Notes under the pieces: model-generated
What the model was told of the DNA's origin: nothing
The model's input: the letters and a program-made list of their open reading frames with translations, nothing else
Database searches by the model: none
Made by a program: the position numbers and the translations under genes
Shown here: positions 46,575 through 56,352 of the stretch, piece by piece
How the letters are laid out: the number at the start of each line of letters is the position of its first letter
Position numbering within the stretch: position 1 is the stretch's first letter
Assembly: GCF_003261175.1 (NCBI RefSeq)
Contig: NZ_QLNP01000067.1
Location: 1-64,000 of the forward strand
DNA length: 64,000 nucleotides
DNA from: Arthrobacter globiformis
GTDB lineage: Bacteria; Actinomycetota; Actinomycetes; Actinomycetales; Micrococcaceae
Direction: 5' to 3'

Positions 46575-47288
46575 ATGGTTTTTGGGCGGGGCAAGAAAGC
46601 CAAGAAGCAGGAATCGGCAGAACCGGAGGACGTCCAGGACGACGTCACCCCGGATCCGGCCGGGAATGTCGTGGACGACCGCAGGGCCAACGGTCCCTTC
46701 GACGTCTCCGAGGTCAGCAGCCGCGACGGCTATGTGGATCTCGGCGCCCTGCTCATTGCTCCGCGCGACGGACTCCAGCTCCGGCTCGAAGTTGAGGAAG
46801 CAACCCAGCGCGTCGTTGCCGTGACCATGGACCTTGAGGGGTCGAGCCTGCAGCTGCAGGCATTCGCCGCGCCCCGGTCAGAAGGGCTCTGGGACGAGAT
46901 CCGGGAGCAGCTCGGGCAGTCTGTCGGTGGCCAGGGCGGCCAGGTTGAGGAGATCCCGGGCGAATACGGCGTCGAACTCGTGGCCAAGCTGCCGGCGGGC
47001 GCCCCGGACGGCAGCCAGGGTTACCGCGCCGCCCGCTTCATCGGCGTCGACGGCCCCCGCTGGTTCCTTCGCGGCGTTTTCGGCGGCGAGGCCGCGCTGG
47101 ACCGCGAAGCAGCCGCCGGCCTCGAGGACCTGTTCCGGAAAATCGTCGTCATCAGGGGCGAGAACCCCATGCCGCCCCGCGAACTCTTGCAGCTGCGCCT
47201 GCCGAAGGACGCCGCCGGACCCGTGCCCCCTGCAGAGCCGGACTTCGAGCAGCCCGAGCGCGGTCCGGAGATCACCCAGATTGGTTGA
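46575..47288 (+). CDS. DUF3710 domain-containing protein
   Basis: 237 aa. N-terminal basic VFGRGKKAKKQE tail, then the family core DGYVDLGALLIAPRDGLQLRLEV and PRWFLRGVFGG. Homologue of Rv2696c. Role unknown. AAGGAG precedes the ATG. It overlaps the next gene's likely TTG start and is syntenic with dut-DUF3710-OB-DUF3159 in mycobacteria. Confidence 0.88.
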   Translation: MVFGRGKKAKKQESAEPEDVQDDVTPDPAGNVVDDRRANGPFDVSEVSSRDGYVDLGALLIAPRDGLQLRLEVEEATQRVVAVTMDLEGSSLQLQAFAAPRSEGLWDEIREQLGQSVGGQGGQVEEIPGEYGVELVAKLPAGAPDGSQGYRAARFIGVDGPRWFLRGVFGGEAALDREAAAGLEDLFRKIVVIRGENPMPPRELLQLRLPKDAAGPVPPAEPDFEQPERGPEITQIG

Positions 47289-47610
47289 TGCAGGCGGCCC
47301 GCAGGACCAGGCGGTACCCATCCGCGGGCTGCCGGAGCGCGGGCGCGTCCTCTGCCGTGGATTTATCGAGTCGGTAACCTACGCGCCCCCGTCGCAGGTG
47401 GCAGCCTTCATGGCCATCGTCTCGGACCACGACACGCCGGTCGCGGAACGGCGCGGGCGGCTGCGGGTCATCTGGCTGGGCCGCCGCCGCATTCCAGGGA
47501 TTGACGCGGGGACGGAACTCAAACTCGAAGGCATGCTGACGGTCAAAGAAGGCATGCCCACCATGTTCAACCCCCGCTACGAGATACTGTCCCGCCAGGA
47601 GAACCAATGA
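47281..47610 (+). CDS. OB-fold nucleic-acid-binding domain protein
   Basis: 109 aa by the TTG at 47281, which overlaps the DUF3710 stop by 8 nt; no ATG or GTG exists in frame before the conserved GRVLCRGFIESVTYAPPSQV. The core LRVIWLGRRRIPGIDAGTEL, LKLEGMLTVKEGMPTMFNPRYEIL fits the RecG-wedge-like OB-fold family (Rv2694c). Start uncertain. Its TGA overlaps the DUF3159 ATG as ATGA. Confidence 0.8.
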   Translation: MVDAGGPQDQAVPIRGLPERGRVLCRGFIESVTYAPPSQVAAFMAIVSDHDTPVAERRGRLRVIWLGRRRIPGIDAGTELKLEGMLTVKEGMPTMFNPRYEILSRQENQ

Positions 47611-48362
47611 CTTTGCCTGAGAGCCCCGATTCGGGGCCGGGCCGCGAAGAGCCCAAGCCCGCGCCGGAGAACCCGGGTTTTGCAGGGCTGGCCGAGGACT
47701 ACGCGTCCAAGGCAGGGCTGCACCGCACCCACGACGGCCGCATCGACGTGCTCAAGAGCGCCGGCGGGTACCAGGGAATCGCCGAGAGCATCCTTCCCGG
47801 CCTGGTCTTCCTGGTCGCCTTCACCGCCAGCAGCGCCCTGACGCCGTCGCTCATTGCTGCGTTGGGCACCGCCGCCGTCTTTACGGTGGTCCGGCTCGTG
47901 CAGCGCCGTCCGCTGACCCAGGCACTGGCCGGCGTCGTCGGCGTGGGGATCTCCGCGTGGTTCGCCAACACCACCGGCAAGGCCGAAAACTTTTATCTTC
48001 CCGGATTCCTGACCAACGCGGCCTACATCGTGGCGATGGTTATCTCCATCGCCGTCCGCTGGCCGATCGCGGGCCTGCTGTTCGGGTTCATCCGGAACGA
48101 AGGCCTGGACTGGCGCAAGGAACCGGCCCGGGTCCGCGCCTACCGGCTGGGCACCTGGATCATCGTGGGCGTGCTGCTGCTTCGCCTGGTGGTGCAGGTT
48201 CCCCTGTACCTGATGGGTCCGGACGGGCTGGCGGCATTGGCCACCACCAGGCTCATCATGGGAGCGCCGCTGTACATCCTCGGTGTGTGGCTTGCCTGGC
48301 TCATCACCCGGCCCGCGGCAACGCCTGACGGTCAGCCGTCGAAGCCGTCGTCATCCAGCTGA
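47607..48362 (+). CDS. DUF3159 membrane protein
   Basis: 251 aa with five or six membrane helices beginning after about 70 soluble residues; a conserved FIRNEGLDWRKEPARVRAYR lies between helices. Homologue of Rv2693c, function unknown. ATGA overlap with the OB-fold gene. The last 31 bp overlap the converging TrkA gene, and the stop region is an 18-bp repeat. Confidence 0.87.
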   Translation: MTLPESPDSGPGREEPKPAPENPGFAGLAEDYASKAGLHRTHDGRIDVLKSAGGYQGIAESILPGLVFLVAFTASSALTPSLIAALGTAAVFTVVRLVQRRPLTQALAGVVGVGISAWFANTTGKAENFYLPGFLTNAAYIVAMVISIAVRWPIAGLLFGFIRNEGLDWRKEPARVRAYRLGTWIIVGVLLLRLVVQVPLYLMGPDGLAALATTRLIMGAPLYILGVWLAWLITRPAATPDGQPSKPSSSS

Positions 48363-49126
48363 TCTGGCCGGCCCAGCTGATCTGCGGTTGCCGGGGCGGC
48401 TGCTGCGGCTGCGCCGTCCTGCCCCTCGCCTGAACCGTTCCCCTCACCGGGCGCGTTCCCTTCGCCGGAGCCGGGTGAGAGGAGCTCGCGCAACTGGTTT
48501 TCGGCCGCGATGGTGGTGACGAAAAACAGCTCGTCGCCGCCGTCAATGACATCGTCCCGGCTGGGCGTGATCGGTGCCTGGTCCCGCAGGATAGCCACCA
48601 GCGTTGAGTCCTCGGGCCAGTCGATGTCGCCCACCGTCAGCCCGATGGCGTGGGAGTCGTGCGGCACCGTAAACTCGACGATGGACGACACACCTGTCTG
48701 CAGGGTCAGCAGCCGGACCAGGTCGCCGATCTCGACAGCTTCCTCGACCAGGGCCGTCATGAGCTGCGGCGTGTTCACGGCAACGTCCACGCCCCAGGAG
48801 TCATTGAACATCCAGTCGTTCTTCGGGTTGTTCACGCGTCCCACGGTTCGTCCGATGCCGAACTCGGTCTTGGCCAGCAGCGAGACGACGAGGTTCACCT
48901 TGTCATCGCCGGTGGCGGAAACCACCACGTCCGCGTCCTCGAGCTTGGCGTCCTGCAGGGTGCTGAGCTCACAGGCGTCGCCCACCAGCCAGTGCGCGCC
49001 GCGCAGGCCACTGCGCCCGATCACTTCGGGCTTCAGGTCGATCAGCAGGATTTCGTGTTTGTGGGCCAGTAGCTCACGGGCAATCGAGGAGCCGACGCTT
49101 CCGGCCCCGACGATGACGACTTTCAC
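48332..49126 (-). CDS. TrkA-type RCK potassium-transport regulator (CeoC-like)
   Basis: 264 aa. N-terminal RCK nucleotide-binding domain (VVIVGAGSVGSSIARELL, acidic LIDLKPE) and a C-terminal TrkA-C domain, then a Gly/Glu/Ala low-complexity tail that contains the repeated DQLGRP/DQLDDD. GTG start directly after the upstream TAA, with AAGGAG inside the upstream gene. Second gene of the trkA pair, as ceoC in M. tuberculosis (Rv2692). Confidence 0.92.
   Translation of the reverse strand: MKVVIVGAGSVGSSIARELLAHKHEILLIDLKPEVIGRSGLRGAHWLVGDACELSTLQDAKLEDADVVVSATGDDKVNLVVSLLAKTEFGIGRTVGRVNNPKNDWMFNDSWGVDVAVNTPQLMTALVEEAVEIGDLVRLLTLQTGVSSIVEFTVPHDSHAIGLTVGDIDWPEDSTLVAILRDQAPITPSRDDVIDGGDELFFVTTIAAENQLRELLSPGSGEGNAPGEGNGSGEGQDGAAAAAAPATADQLGRPDQLDDDGFDG
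48355..48384 (+). repeat. 18-bp direct repeat over the DUF3159 stop codon
   Basis: CCAGCTGATCTG at 48355 and at 48373. TGA is repeated in frame. On the minus strand the same repeat is coding and duplicates six residues of the TrkA tail. Confidence 0.85.
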
Positions 49127-49798
49127 TTAGGACTCCTTGGCAGGGGCTTTGGCGAGGATGTGGGCGACTTCGGACGTGCGGTCCGCCCGCAGCATGGCGT
49201 GCACGCTGTCGCCGTCCTGGTAGGAAGTGCCCGCGGCGGGCAGCATCCCCTCGCCGAACCTGGTCAGGTAGGCGACCCGGACGTCGGCCACCTTTTCGAT
49301 GGAGGAAACCGGATGGCCCACCCATTCCGGGTGGAGGTCCAGTTCGGCCAGCACGAGGCGGCCGGAGGGGTCGCGGAAGTCCCCGGCGAGGTGCTGTTCG
49401 GGAAGGATGCGTCGCAGGACCTGGTCGGCGCTCCAGCGCACCGCGGCCACCGTGGGGATGCCCAGCCGCTGGTAAATCTCGGCGCGGCCGGGATCGTAGA
49501 TGCGGGCCACGACGTGCGGCACGTGGAAGGTCTCGCGCGCCACCCTGGTGGCCAGGATATTGGAGTTGTCGCCGCTGGAGACCGCCGCAAAGGCATAGGC
49601 GTCCGCAACGCCGGCCTGCTTCAGGGTGTCGCGGTCAAAGCCGACGCCGGTGACCTTCCGGCCGGTGAAGCCCGAGCGGAGGCGGCGGAACGCGCGATCG
49701 TCCTGGTCGATGATGGCCACCGAATGGCCGGCATCCTCGAGCGTGTGCGCCAACGTGGCCCCGACGCGTCCACAACCCATGATCACGAAGTGCGCCAC
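49127..49798 (-). CDS. TrkA-type RCK potassium-transport regulator (CeoB-like)
   Basis: 223 aa. N-terminal VAHFVIMGCGRVGATLAHTL (GxGxxG) with the adenosine-binding acidic IIDQDD, then a TrkA-C domain (RLVLAELDLHPEWVGHPVSS). GAGGAG lies 7 nt before the GTG at 49796-49798. First gene of a two-gene operon and divergent from the APC permease it may regulate. Confidence 0.92.
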   Translation of the reverse strand: MAHFVIMGCGRVGATLAHTLEDAGHSVAIIDQDDRAFRRLRSGFTGRKVTGVGFDRDTLKQAGVADAYAFAAVSSGDNSNILATRVARETFHVPHVVARIYDPGRAEIYQRLGIPTVAAVRWSADQVLRRILPEQHLAGDFRDPSGRLVLAELDLHPEWVGHPVSSIEKVADVRVAYLTRFGEGMLPAAGTSYQDGDSVHAMLRADRTSEVAHILAKAPAKES

Positions 49799-49880
49799 GC
49801 GTTCTCTCCTCAACTCTCGCCGACTGCTCCGTAAGACTCTACCGCCGGAAACCTGCCATGACATCGCGTGCGAATCAGAC

Positions 49881-49886
49881 TAACTT
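49881..49886 (+). promoter_or_regulatory. -10 of leaderless APC permease mRNA
   Basis: TAACTT ends exactly 6 nt before the second of two adjacent GTG codons (49893), which selects that start. Confidence 0.6.
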
Positions 49887-49892
49887 TGTGTG

Positions 49893-51869
49893 GTGCTGAC
49901 AATTCTGAATGCCGCGAAGCGGGTGCTGGTGGGGAGGCCCTTCAGGAACGACAGGATGGCCCACACGCTCCTGCCCAAGAGGATCGCGCTGCCCATCTTC
50001 GCCTCGGATGCACTGTCCTCCGTCGCCTACGCCCCCGATGAGATTCTCCTCACCCTGGCCTTGGCCGGCGTCAGCGCCGTGGCATTCTCCCCGCTCGTGG
50101 GCCTCGCTGTCATGGTGGTCCTGCTGACCGTTGTGGCGTCCTACCGCCAGAACGTCCACGCCTACCCCTCAGGCGGAGGCGACTACGAGATCGCCAACGA
50201 GAACCTGGGCAAGTACGCCGGACTGACCGTGGCGTCGGCGCTGCTCGTGGACTACGTGCTCACCGTTGCCGTGTCCATGTCATCCGCGGCCGCCTACCTC
50301 ACCACCGCCATCCCGTCACTCCATGGCCAGCAGGCAATTATCGCCACCATCGGCGTGGTGATCCTGGCGCTGGTCAACCTGCGCGGCATCAAGGAAGCCG
50401 GCAGCGTCTTCGCGGTGCCGACGTACATCTTCATGGCATCCATCCTGGGCATGACCGCCGTCGGCATCTTCCAGGCCGTGACCGGCCAGCTGGGCCGGGC
50501 GCCGTCGGCTGCCTTCGAGATCGTGCCCGCCGCCGGTTTCGACGAGGGCCTCGTCGGACTCGCGGGCGCATTCCTGCTGCTGCGGGCATTCTCGTCCGGT
50601 GCCGCCGCCCTGACAGGTGTGGAAGCCATCAGCAACGGCGTGCCGAACTTCCAAAAGCCCAAGAGCAAGAACGCGGCCACCACGCTGCTGCTGCTCGGGA
50701 TCATCGCCTCGGCCATGCTGGCAGGCATCATCTACCTGGCCAACGCCACCAAAGTGCACATCGTGCTGGACCCGGCCACCGAATTCCTGCTCAACGGGCA
50801 GCCGTTGCCCGAGGGCTACATCCAGAACCCGGCCATCAGCCAGATCGCGCAAACCATCTTCGGTGCCGGCTCCATCCCGTTCTACATCGTGGTCGCGGCC
50901 ACGGGCGTCATCCTCGTCTTTGCCTCCAACACGGCCTTCAACGGCTTCCCGGTGCTGGGCTCCATCCTCGCCCAGGACGGATACCTGCCACGGCAGCTGC
51001 GCACCCGCGGCGACAGGCTCGCCTTCAGCAACGGCGTGCTTGCCCTGGCGGCCGGCGCCCTGGTCCTGATCCTCTCCTTCAACGCGGACGTCACCAAACT
51101 CATCCAGCTGTACATCGTCGGCGTTTTCATCTCGTTTACGGCAAGCCAGCTGGGCATGGTCCGGCACTGGGGCCGTGAGCTCAAGCTGGCCAAGGACAAG
51201 GCCGTCCGGCGCAGGATGATCAAGTCGCGAACCATCAACATGATCGGCTTCGGCATGACAGCGCTGGTGCTGGTGATTGTGCTGATCACCAAGTTCGAAC
51301 AGGGTGCCTGGATTGCCCTGCTCGCCATGTTCGTACTGTTCCTCATCATGTGGAGCATCCACGCGCACTACGACAACGTGGCCAAGGAGCTGGCGGTCGA
51401 CGAGGATTCGTCGCCGCGGGCACTGCCCACCCGCGTGCACGCGGTGCTGCTGGTGTCCCACGTCCGTAAGCCCGTGCTCCGCGCCCTTGCCTATGCCCGG
51501 GCCTCCCGGCCGTCGCGCCTGGACGCCATCACGGTGGACATCAACGCCGAGGAAACGGCGCACACCCTCGCCGACTGGGAGAAACTGGAGATCCCTGTTC
51601 CGCTGACCATCCTCGCCAGCCCCTACCGCGAGACGGTCACGCCGATCATGGACTACATCAAGAACATGCGCCGGGATTCGCCGCGGGACCTGATCGTGGT
51701 CTACATCCCCGAGTACGTGGTGGGCAAATGGTGGGAGCAGCTGGTGCACAACCAGACAGCCCTCCGCATCAAGACCCGGCTCCACTTTGAGCCGGGCGTC
51801 ATGGTTGCCAGCGTTCCCTGGCAGCTCAAATCATCCGAAGAAGCCAAGAGACTGCAGGACATTCAATGA
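49893..51869 (+). CDS. APC-superfamily permease (potassium/amino acid)
   Basis: 658 aa with about 12 membrane helices and a C-terminal cytosolic domain of about 170 aa. LPIFASDALSSVAYAPDEIL and YPSGGGDYEIANENLG are typical of the KimA/Rv2690c-like branch. KimA is a K+/H+ symporter; the two neighbouring TrkA genes support a potassium role, but amino-acid transport is not excluded. Its stop overlaps the methyltransferase ATG. Confidence 0.87.
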   Translation: MLTILNAAKRVLVGRPFRNDRMAHTLLPKRIALPIFASDALSSVAYAPDEILLTLALAGVSAVAFSPLVGLAVMVVLLTVVASYRQNVHAYPSGGGDYEIANENLGKYAGLTVASALLVDYVLTVAVSMSSAAAYLTTAIPSLHGQQAIIATIGVVILALVNLRGIKEAGSVFAVPTYIFMASILGMTAVGIFQAVTGQLGRAPSAAFEIVPAAGFDEGLVGLAGAFLLLRAFSSGAAALTGVEAISNGVPNFQKPKSKNAATTLLLLGIIASAMLAGIIYLANATKVHIVLDPATEFLLNGQPLPEGYIQNPAISQIAQTIFGAGSIPFYIVVAATGVILVFASNTAFNGFPVLGSILAQDGYLPRQLRTRGDRLAFSNGVLALAAGALVLILSFNADVTKLIQLYIVGVFISFTASQLGMVRHWGRELKLAKDKAVRRRMIKSRTINMIGFGMTALVLVIVLITKFEQGAWIALLAMFVLFLIMWSIHAHYDNVAKELAVDEDSSPRALPTRVHAVLLVSHVRKPVLRALAYARASRPSRLDAITVDINAEETAHTLADWEKLEIPVPLTILASPYRETVTPIMDYIKNMRRDSPRDLIVVYIPEYVVGKWWEQLVHNQTALRIKTRLHFEPGVMVASVPWQLKSSEEAKRLQDIQ

Positions 51870-53221
51870 GCCCGGACACCCAGACCACTTCCACCGGACT
51901 CGAATTGGTGGTCGACGTCGGCCCCGTCGCCCACGGCGGACACTGCGTTGCCCGCCATGAGGGCCGCGTCGTCTTCGTCCGCCACGGCATCCCGGGGGAG
52001 CGGGTGCGGGTCCGGCTCACCGACGCCGAAGAAAAGGCGAAGTTCTGGCGCGCGGACGTTGTCGAAGTCCTCGATGCCTCGCCGGACCGGGTGCCGCACT
52101 TCTGGCGGACGGCCGATTCCGCAAGCTCCTGGGCGCACGGGCGCCCGCCCGTCGGCGGCGCCGAACTCGGCCACATGTCGCTGCAGCGCCAGCGGAGCCT
52201 CAAATCAGAGGTGTTGGCCGAGCAGCTGAGCCGGCTGGCCGGCGTCGAACTCTCCCCGGACGTGGAAGCGGTCGGACAAGCATCAAAAACGGACGACGGC
52301 GGGGCCGGGCTTGCGTGGCGCACGCGCGCCAGCTTCGGCGTCACCCAGAGCGGCCGGCTCGGCATGCACGCCCACCGCTCGGACCAGGTGATTCCCGTAC
52401 AGGCAATGCCGCTGGCCGTGGACGGCATCAACGCCCTGCGCCTGTGGGATGTGGACCTTCAGGGCATCGAGCGGGTGGAGGTGGCCGCCCCTGCCAACGG
52501 CTCGCGGCCGCTTGTGCTGCTCGCCCCCGCCCCCGGGACCCGCGCCAAACGGCTGAACTCCATCCTGGCCCAGCTCCCGGCGGACGTGTCCGTCGCCAGC
52601 TATGATCCACTCAAAAACGAGACCCTGCAGCTCCGCGGGCGAACCTGGGTGCAGGAATCTGCGGCCGGCCACGACTACCGGGTCACGGGTGCGGGCTTCT
52701 GGCAGATCCACCGCGACGCACCGGACACCCTGGTCGGTGCCGTCACCGGATTCCTGCACGAGGGCGGGTTCCTGGAACCAGGCGCCGCGGTGGCGGACCT
52801 CTACGCCGGAGCGGGATTGTTCACGGCGCCGCTCGCCGACGCGGTGGGGGAGACCGGATCCGTCCTGTCGGTGGAGGGTGCCCCGGGCACCAGCCGGGAC
52901 GCCCGGAAAAACCTGCATGGTGCACCGCAGGTGGAGATCGTGCAGGGCAAGGTGGAACGGGTGCTCCGCCAGCGCCCCCGCCAGTTCGACGCCCTCATTC
53001 TCGACCCGCCCCGCGCCGGTGCGGGCAAGGCCGTGGTCAGCCAGCTGATTGCCTCAAGCCCCCGCGCCATTGCCTATGTGTCCTGCGACCCGTCGTCGTT
53101 CGCACGAGACATTGGTTACTTCCAGGAGGGTGGCTGGCAGCTGGCCGGGCTGAGGGCGTTCGACCTGTACCCGCACACGCACCACCTGGAGACGGTCGCA
53201 CTGCTGACTCCCCGCAGCTGA
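51866..53221 (+). CDS. TRAM-domain class I SAM-dependent RNA methyltransferase
   Basis: 451 aa RumA/TrmA-type uracil-C5 methyltransferase. N-terminal TRAM domain (VARHEGRVVFVRHGIPGERVRVRL), SAM motif VADLYAGAGLFTAPLAD, LILDPPRAGAGK and the catalytic cysteine in YVSCDPSSFARDI. No N-terminal iron-sulfur cysteine set is visible. Homologue of Rv2689c. Target nucleotide not determinable by eye. Confidence 0.9.
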   Translation: MSPDTQTTSTGLELVVDVGPVAHGGHCVARHEGRVVFVRHGIPGERVRVRLTDAEEKAKFWRADVVEVLDASPDRVPHFWRTADSASSWAHGRPPVGGAELGHMSLQRQRSLKSEVLAEQLSRLAGVELSPDVEAVGQASKTDDGGAGLAWRTRASFGVTQSGRLGMHAHRSDQVIPVQAMPLAVDGINALRLWDVDLQGIERVEVAAPANGSRPLVLLAPAPGTRAKRLNSILAQLPADVSVASYDPLKNETLQLRGRTWVQESAAGHDYRVTGAGFWQIHRDAPDTLVGAVTGFLHEGGFLEPGAAVADLYAGAGLFTAPLADAVGETGSVLSVEGAPGTSRDARKNLHGAPQVEIVQGKVERVLRQRPRQFDALILDPPRAGAGKAVVSQLIASSPRAIAYVSCDPSSFARDIGYFQEGGWQLAGLRAFDLYPHTHHLETVALLTPRS

Positions 53222-53226
53222 TGTGG

Positions 53227-53241
53227 CTAGGATGGGCCTAG
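53227..53241. promoter_or_regulatory. Distal dyad upstream of acnA
   Basis: CTAGG-ATGGG-CCTAG, similar in sequence to the proximal dyad at 53302 but with a one-base longer spacer. Confidence 0.4.
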
Positions 53242-53284
53242 TAGTCCCACGTCGCGCGCCGTATTCTCGGCTGACCCCATGCTC

Positions 53285-53312
53285 TTGTGTATGACCTTGT
53301 ACTAGTTAGGAT
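53285..53312 (+). promoter_or_regulatory. acnA promoter
   Basis: -35-like TTGTGT (53285-53290), 16-bp spacer, -10 TAGGAT (53307-53312) lying inside the proximal dyad. Confidence 0.5.
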
Positions 53313-53323
53313 GACCTAACTAG
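53302..53323. promoter_or_regulatory. Proximal operator-like dyad of acnA
   Basis: CTAGTTAGG-ATGA-CCTAACTAG with perfect 9-bp arms, covering the -10. Its TTAGG-N4-CCTAA core resembles part of the DtxR/IdeR iron box, about 13 of 19 positions by hand alignment. Confidence 0.6.
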
Positions 53324-53375
53324 CAAGCGGTCTACCGCGCGACAAAGATGAAACTGTTGCGAGAGGAGTCCTGCG

Positions 53376-56213
53376 ATGAGCACTGTGGACAGCTTCGGTT
53401 CAAAAGGCAAACTTAATGTAGCCGGAACCGAATACGAAATTTTCCGGTTGAACTCCGTTGAAGGTGCAGAAAACCTTCCGTTCAGCCTCAAGGTATTGCT
53501 TGAAAACCTGTTGAGGACCGAGGACGGCGCGAACATCACCGCCGATCACGTCCGCGCCCTGGCAGGATGGGATCCTAATGCCCAGCCCGACACCGAAATC
53601 CAGTTCACGCCTGCCCGCGTGATCATGCAGGACTTCACTGGTGTTCCCTGCGTGGTGGATCTTGCCACCATGCGCGAGGCAGTGAAGGAGCTTGGCGGCG
53701 ATCCAAAGAGGGTGAACCCGCTTGCTCCGGCCGAGATGGTCATCGACCACTCCGTCCAGATCGATGTCTTCGGTAACTCCGGCGCACTGGAGCGCAACAT
53801 GGAGATCGAATACCAGCGCAATGGTGAGCGCTACCAGTTCCTGCGCTGGGGCCAGACCGCGTTCGACGACTTCAAGGTTGTCCCGCCGGGAACCGGCATC
53901 GTGCACCAGGTCAACATCGAATACCTGGCCCGCACCATCATGACCCGCTCGGTGGACACCGAGACAGGCACAGTTCTGCGCGCCTACCCCGACACCTGCG
54001 TCGGCACCGACTCGCACACCACCATGGTCAACGGCCTGGGTGTGCTGGGCTGGGGCGTCGGCGGCATCGAAGCCGAGGCTGCCATGCTGGGCCAGCCGGT
54101 CTCCATGCTGATCCCGCGCGTCGTCGGCTTCAAGCTCAGCGGCAGCATCCCTGCCGGCGCCACCGCCACCGACGTGGTGCTCACCATCACCGAGATGCTG
54201 CGCAAGCACGGTGTTGTTGGCAAGTTCGTCGAATTCTACGGCGAAGGCGTTGCCGCGGTGCCGCTGGCAAACCGCGCCACCATCGGCAACATGAGCCCGG
54301 AGTTCGGCTCCACGGCTGCCATGTTCCCGATCGACGACGTCACCCTCGACTACCTGCGCCTCACCGGCCGGCCCGACGAGAACGTTGCACTGGTGGAGGC
54401 CTACGCCAAGGAGCAGGGCCTCTGGCACGATCCTTCCCGCGAGCTGCGCTTCTCCGAGTACCTCGAGCTGGACCTCTCCACAGTGGTTCCGTCGATCGCC
54501 GGCCCGAAGCGTCCGCAGGACCGCATCGAGCTGACCGAGGCCAAGGACGAATTCCGCCACGACCTCAAGAACTACGTCACGCACGACGCCGACGCCGGCA
54601 CGCTGGACGAGTCGCTGGAAGAAAGCTTCCCCGCTTCCGACCCGCCCTCGTTCACCACCGGCGGCACGCACGTGACCGACACCGACCGCGTTCCGCCGAA
54701 GTACTCCGCCGCGCACGGTGCCGAGGGCCGCCTGTCCAGCCCCGTCGCCGTGAAGATGGAAGACGGCCGCGAGTTCGACCTGGACCACGGAGCGGTGACC
54801 ATCGCGTCGATCACCTCGTGCACCAACACGTCCAACCCCTCGGTTATGCTTGCCGCCGCCGTGCTGGCACGCAACGCCGTGAACAAGGGCCTCACCGCCA
54901 AGCCGTGGGTCAAGACCTCGGTCGCCCCCGGCTCCAAGGTGGTCACGGACTACTACGAGAAGTCGGGCCTCACCCCGTACCTGGAGAAGCTGGGCTTCTA
55001 CATCGTGGGCTACGGCTGCGCCACCTGCATCGGTAACTCCGGCCCGCTGGAAGCCGAGATTTCCGAGGCCATCCAGGCCAACGACCTCGCCGTCAGCGCT
55101 GTTCTCTCGGGCAACCGAAACTTCGAAGGCCGCATCAACCCGGACGTCAAGATGAACTACCTGGCCTCCCCGCCGCTGGTCATCGCCTACGCCCTGGCCG
55201 GTTCCATGGACTTCGACTTCGAGGCCGACGCCCTGGGCAAGGACGAAGCAGGCAACGACGTCTTCCTCAAGGACATCTGGCCCAACCCGGTCGAGGTCCA
55301 GGAAGTCATCCACTCCTCCATCGACAAGGAGATGTTCGCCAAGGGTTACGAGGGCGTCTTCGAGGGCGACGACCGCTGGAAGGCGCTCGACACCCCGGCC
55401 GGCGACACCTTCGCGTGGGATCAGAAGTCCACGTACGTCCGGAAGCCCCCGTACTTCGAGGGCATGAAGGCCCAGCCGGAGCCCGTCCAGGACATCACCG
55501 GTGCCCGCGTGCTGCTCAAGCTCGGCGACTCCGTCACCACGGACCACATCTCCCCGGCCGGTTCGTTCAAGTCCGACACCCCTGCCGGCCAGTACCTGCT
55601 GGCCAACGGTGTGGAGCGCAAGGACTTCAACTCCTACGGCTCGCGCCGTGGCAACCACGAGGTCATGATCCGCGGCACGTTCGCGAACATCCGCATCAAG
55701 AACCAGCTCCTGGACGGCGTGGAGGGCGGCTTCACCCGCGACTTCACCCAGGCTGACGGCCCGCAGGCCTACGTCTACGACGCCGCACAGAACTACCAGG
55801 CAGCCGGCACCCCGCTGGTGGTCCTGGCCGGCAAGGAGTACGGCTCCGGTTCGTCCCGCGACTGGGCAGCCAAGGGCACGGCGCTGCTGGGCGTCAAGGC
55901 CGTCGTCGCCGAGAGCTACGAGCGCATCCACCGCTCCAACCTCATCGGCATGGGCGTCCTGCCGCTGCAGTTCCCGGCCGGCGAGTCCGCTGCCACGCTG
56001 GGCCTGACGGGCACGGAAACCTTCGCTGTGGAGGGCGTCACCGCCCTGAACGAAGGCACCACGCCCAAGACCCTCAAGGTCACCGCCACCGCTGAGGACG
56101 GCTCCGCCAAGTCCTTCGACGCAGTGCTCCGCATCGACACCCCGGGCGAAGCGGACTACTACCGCAACGGCGGCATCCTGCAGTACGTGCTTCGGCAGAT
56201 CTCCGCTAACTAG
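53376..56213 (+). CDS. acnA: Aconitate hydratase
   Basis: 945 aa monomeric aconitase A/IRP type, interconverting citrate and isocitrate. Iron-sulfur ligands in [12 protein letters not shown] and [12 protein letters not shown], and substrate site [13 protein letters not shown]. An insertion of about 45 aa ([18 protein letters not shown]) near residues 405-450 precedes the second cysteine-bearing region and is common in actinobacteria. ATG after GAGAGGAG. Regulated at a dyad-covered promoter by inference. Confidence 0.98.
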   Translation: MSTVDSFGSKGKLNVAGTEYEIFRLNSVEGAENLPFSLKVLLENLLRTEDGANITADHVRALAGWDPNAQPDTEIQFTPARVIMQDFTGVPCVVDLATMREAVKELGGDPKRVNPLAPAEMVIDHSVQIDVFGNSGALERNMEIEYQRNGERYQFLRWGQTAFDDFKVVPPGTGIVHQVNIEYLARTIMTRSVDTETGTVLRAYPDTCVGTDSHTTMVNGLGVLGWGVGGIEAEAAMLGQPVSMLIPRVVGFKLSGSIPAGATATDVVLTITEMLRKHGVVGKFVEFYGEGVAAVPLANRATIGNMSPEFGSTAAMFPIDDVTLDYLRLTGRPDENVALVEAYAKEQGLWHDPSRELRFSEYLELDLSTVVPSIAGPKRPQDRIELTEAKDEFRHDLKNYVTHDADAGTLDESLEESFPASDPPSFTTGGTHVTDTDRVPPKYSAAHGAEGRLSSPVAVKMEDGREFDLDHGAVTIASITSCTNTSNPSVMLAAAVLARNAVNKGLTAKPWVKTSVAPGSKVVTDYYEKSGLTPYLEKLGFYIVGYGCATCIGNSGPLEAEISEAIQANDLAVSAVLSGNRNFEGRINPDVKMNYLASPPLVIAYALAGSMDFDFEADALGKDEAGNDVFLKDIWPNPVEVQEVIHSSIDKEMFAKGYEGVFEGDDRWKALDTPAGDTFAWDQKSTYVRKPPYFEGMKAQPEPVQDITGARVLLKLGDSVTTDHISPAGSFKSDTPAGQYLLANGVERKDFNSYGSRRGNHEVMIRGTFANIRIKNQLLDGVEGGFTRDFTQADGPQAYVYDAAQNYQAAGTPLVVLAGKEYGSGSSRDWAAKGTALLGVKAVVAESYERIHRSNLIGMGVLPLQFPAGESAATLGLTGTETFAVEGVTALNEGTTPKTLKVTATAEDGSAKSFDAVLRIDTPGEADYYRNGGILQYVLRQISAN

Positions 56214-56250
56214 CGGGATTTAGCCGGGCCAGCCCCGGTAAGCAGTGCGA

Positions 56251-56288
56251 AGAGGCCCCGGCCGGTCAGCTGACCGGCCGGGGCTTCT
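56251..56288 (+). terminator. Terminator of acnA
   Basis: A 19-position near-perfect palindromic hairpin centred on TCAGCTGA, 38 nt after the acnA stop, followed by GCCTTGC. Confidence 0.8.
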
Positions 56289-56352
56289 GCCTTGCTGTTT
56301 GCCCGGAGGCGTTAGAGTTAATGGGCATGTCTACCAGCCGAAGGAGGGGCCG

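Noticed and set aside
53400-55931. 843-codon open frame antisense to acnA
   Set aside because: GC-rich third positions keep the opposite frame open; its translation is low-complexity and acnA is unmistakable.
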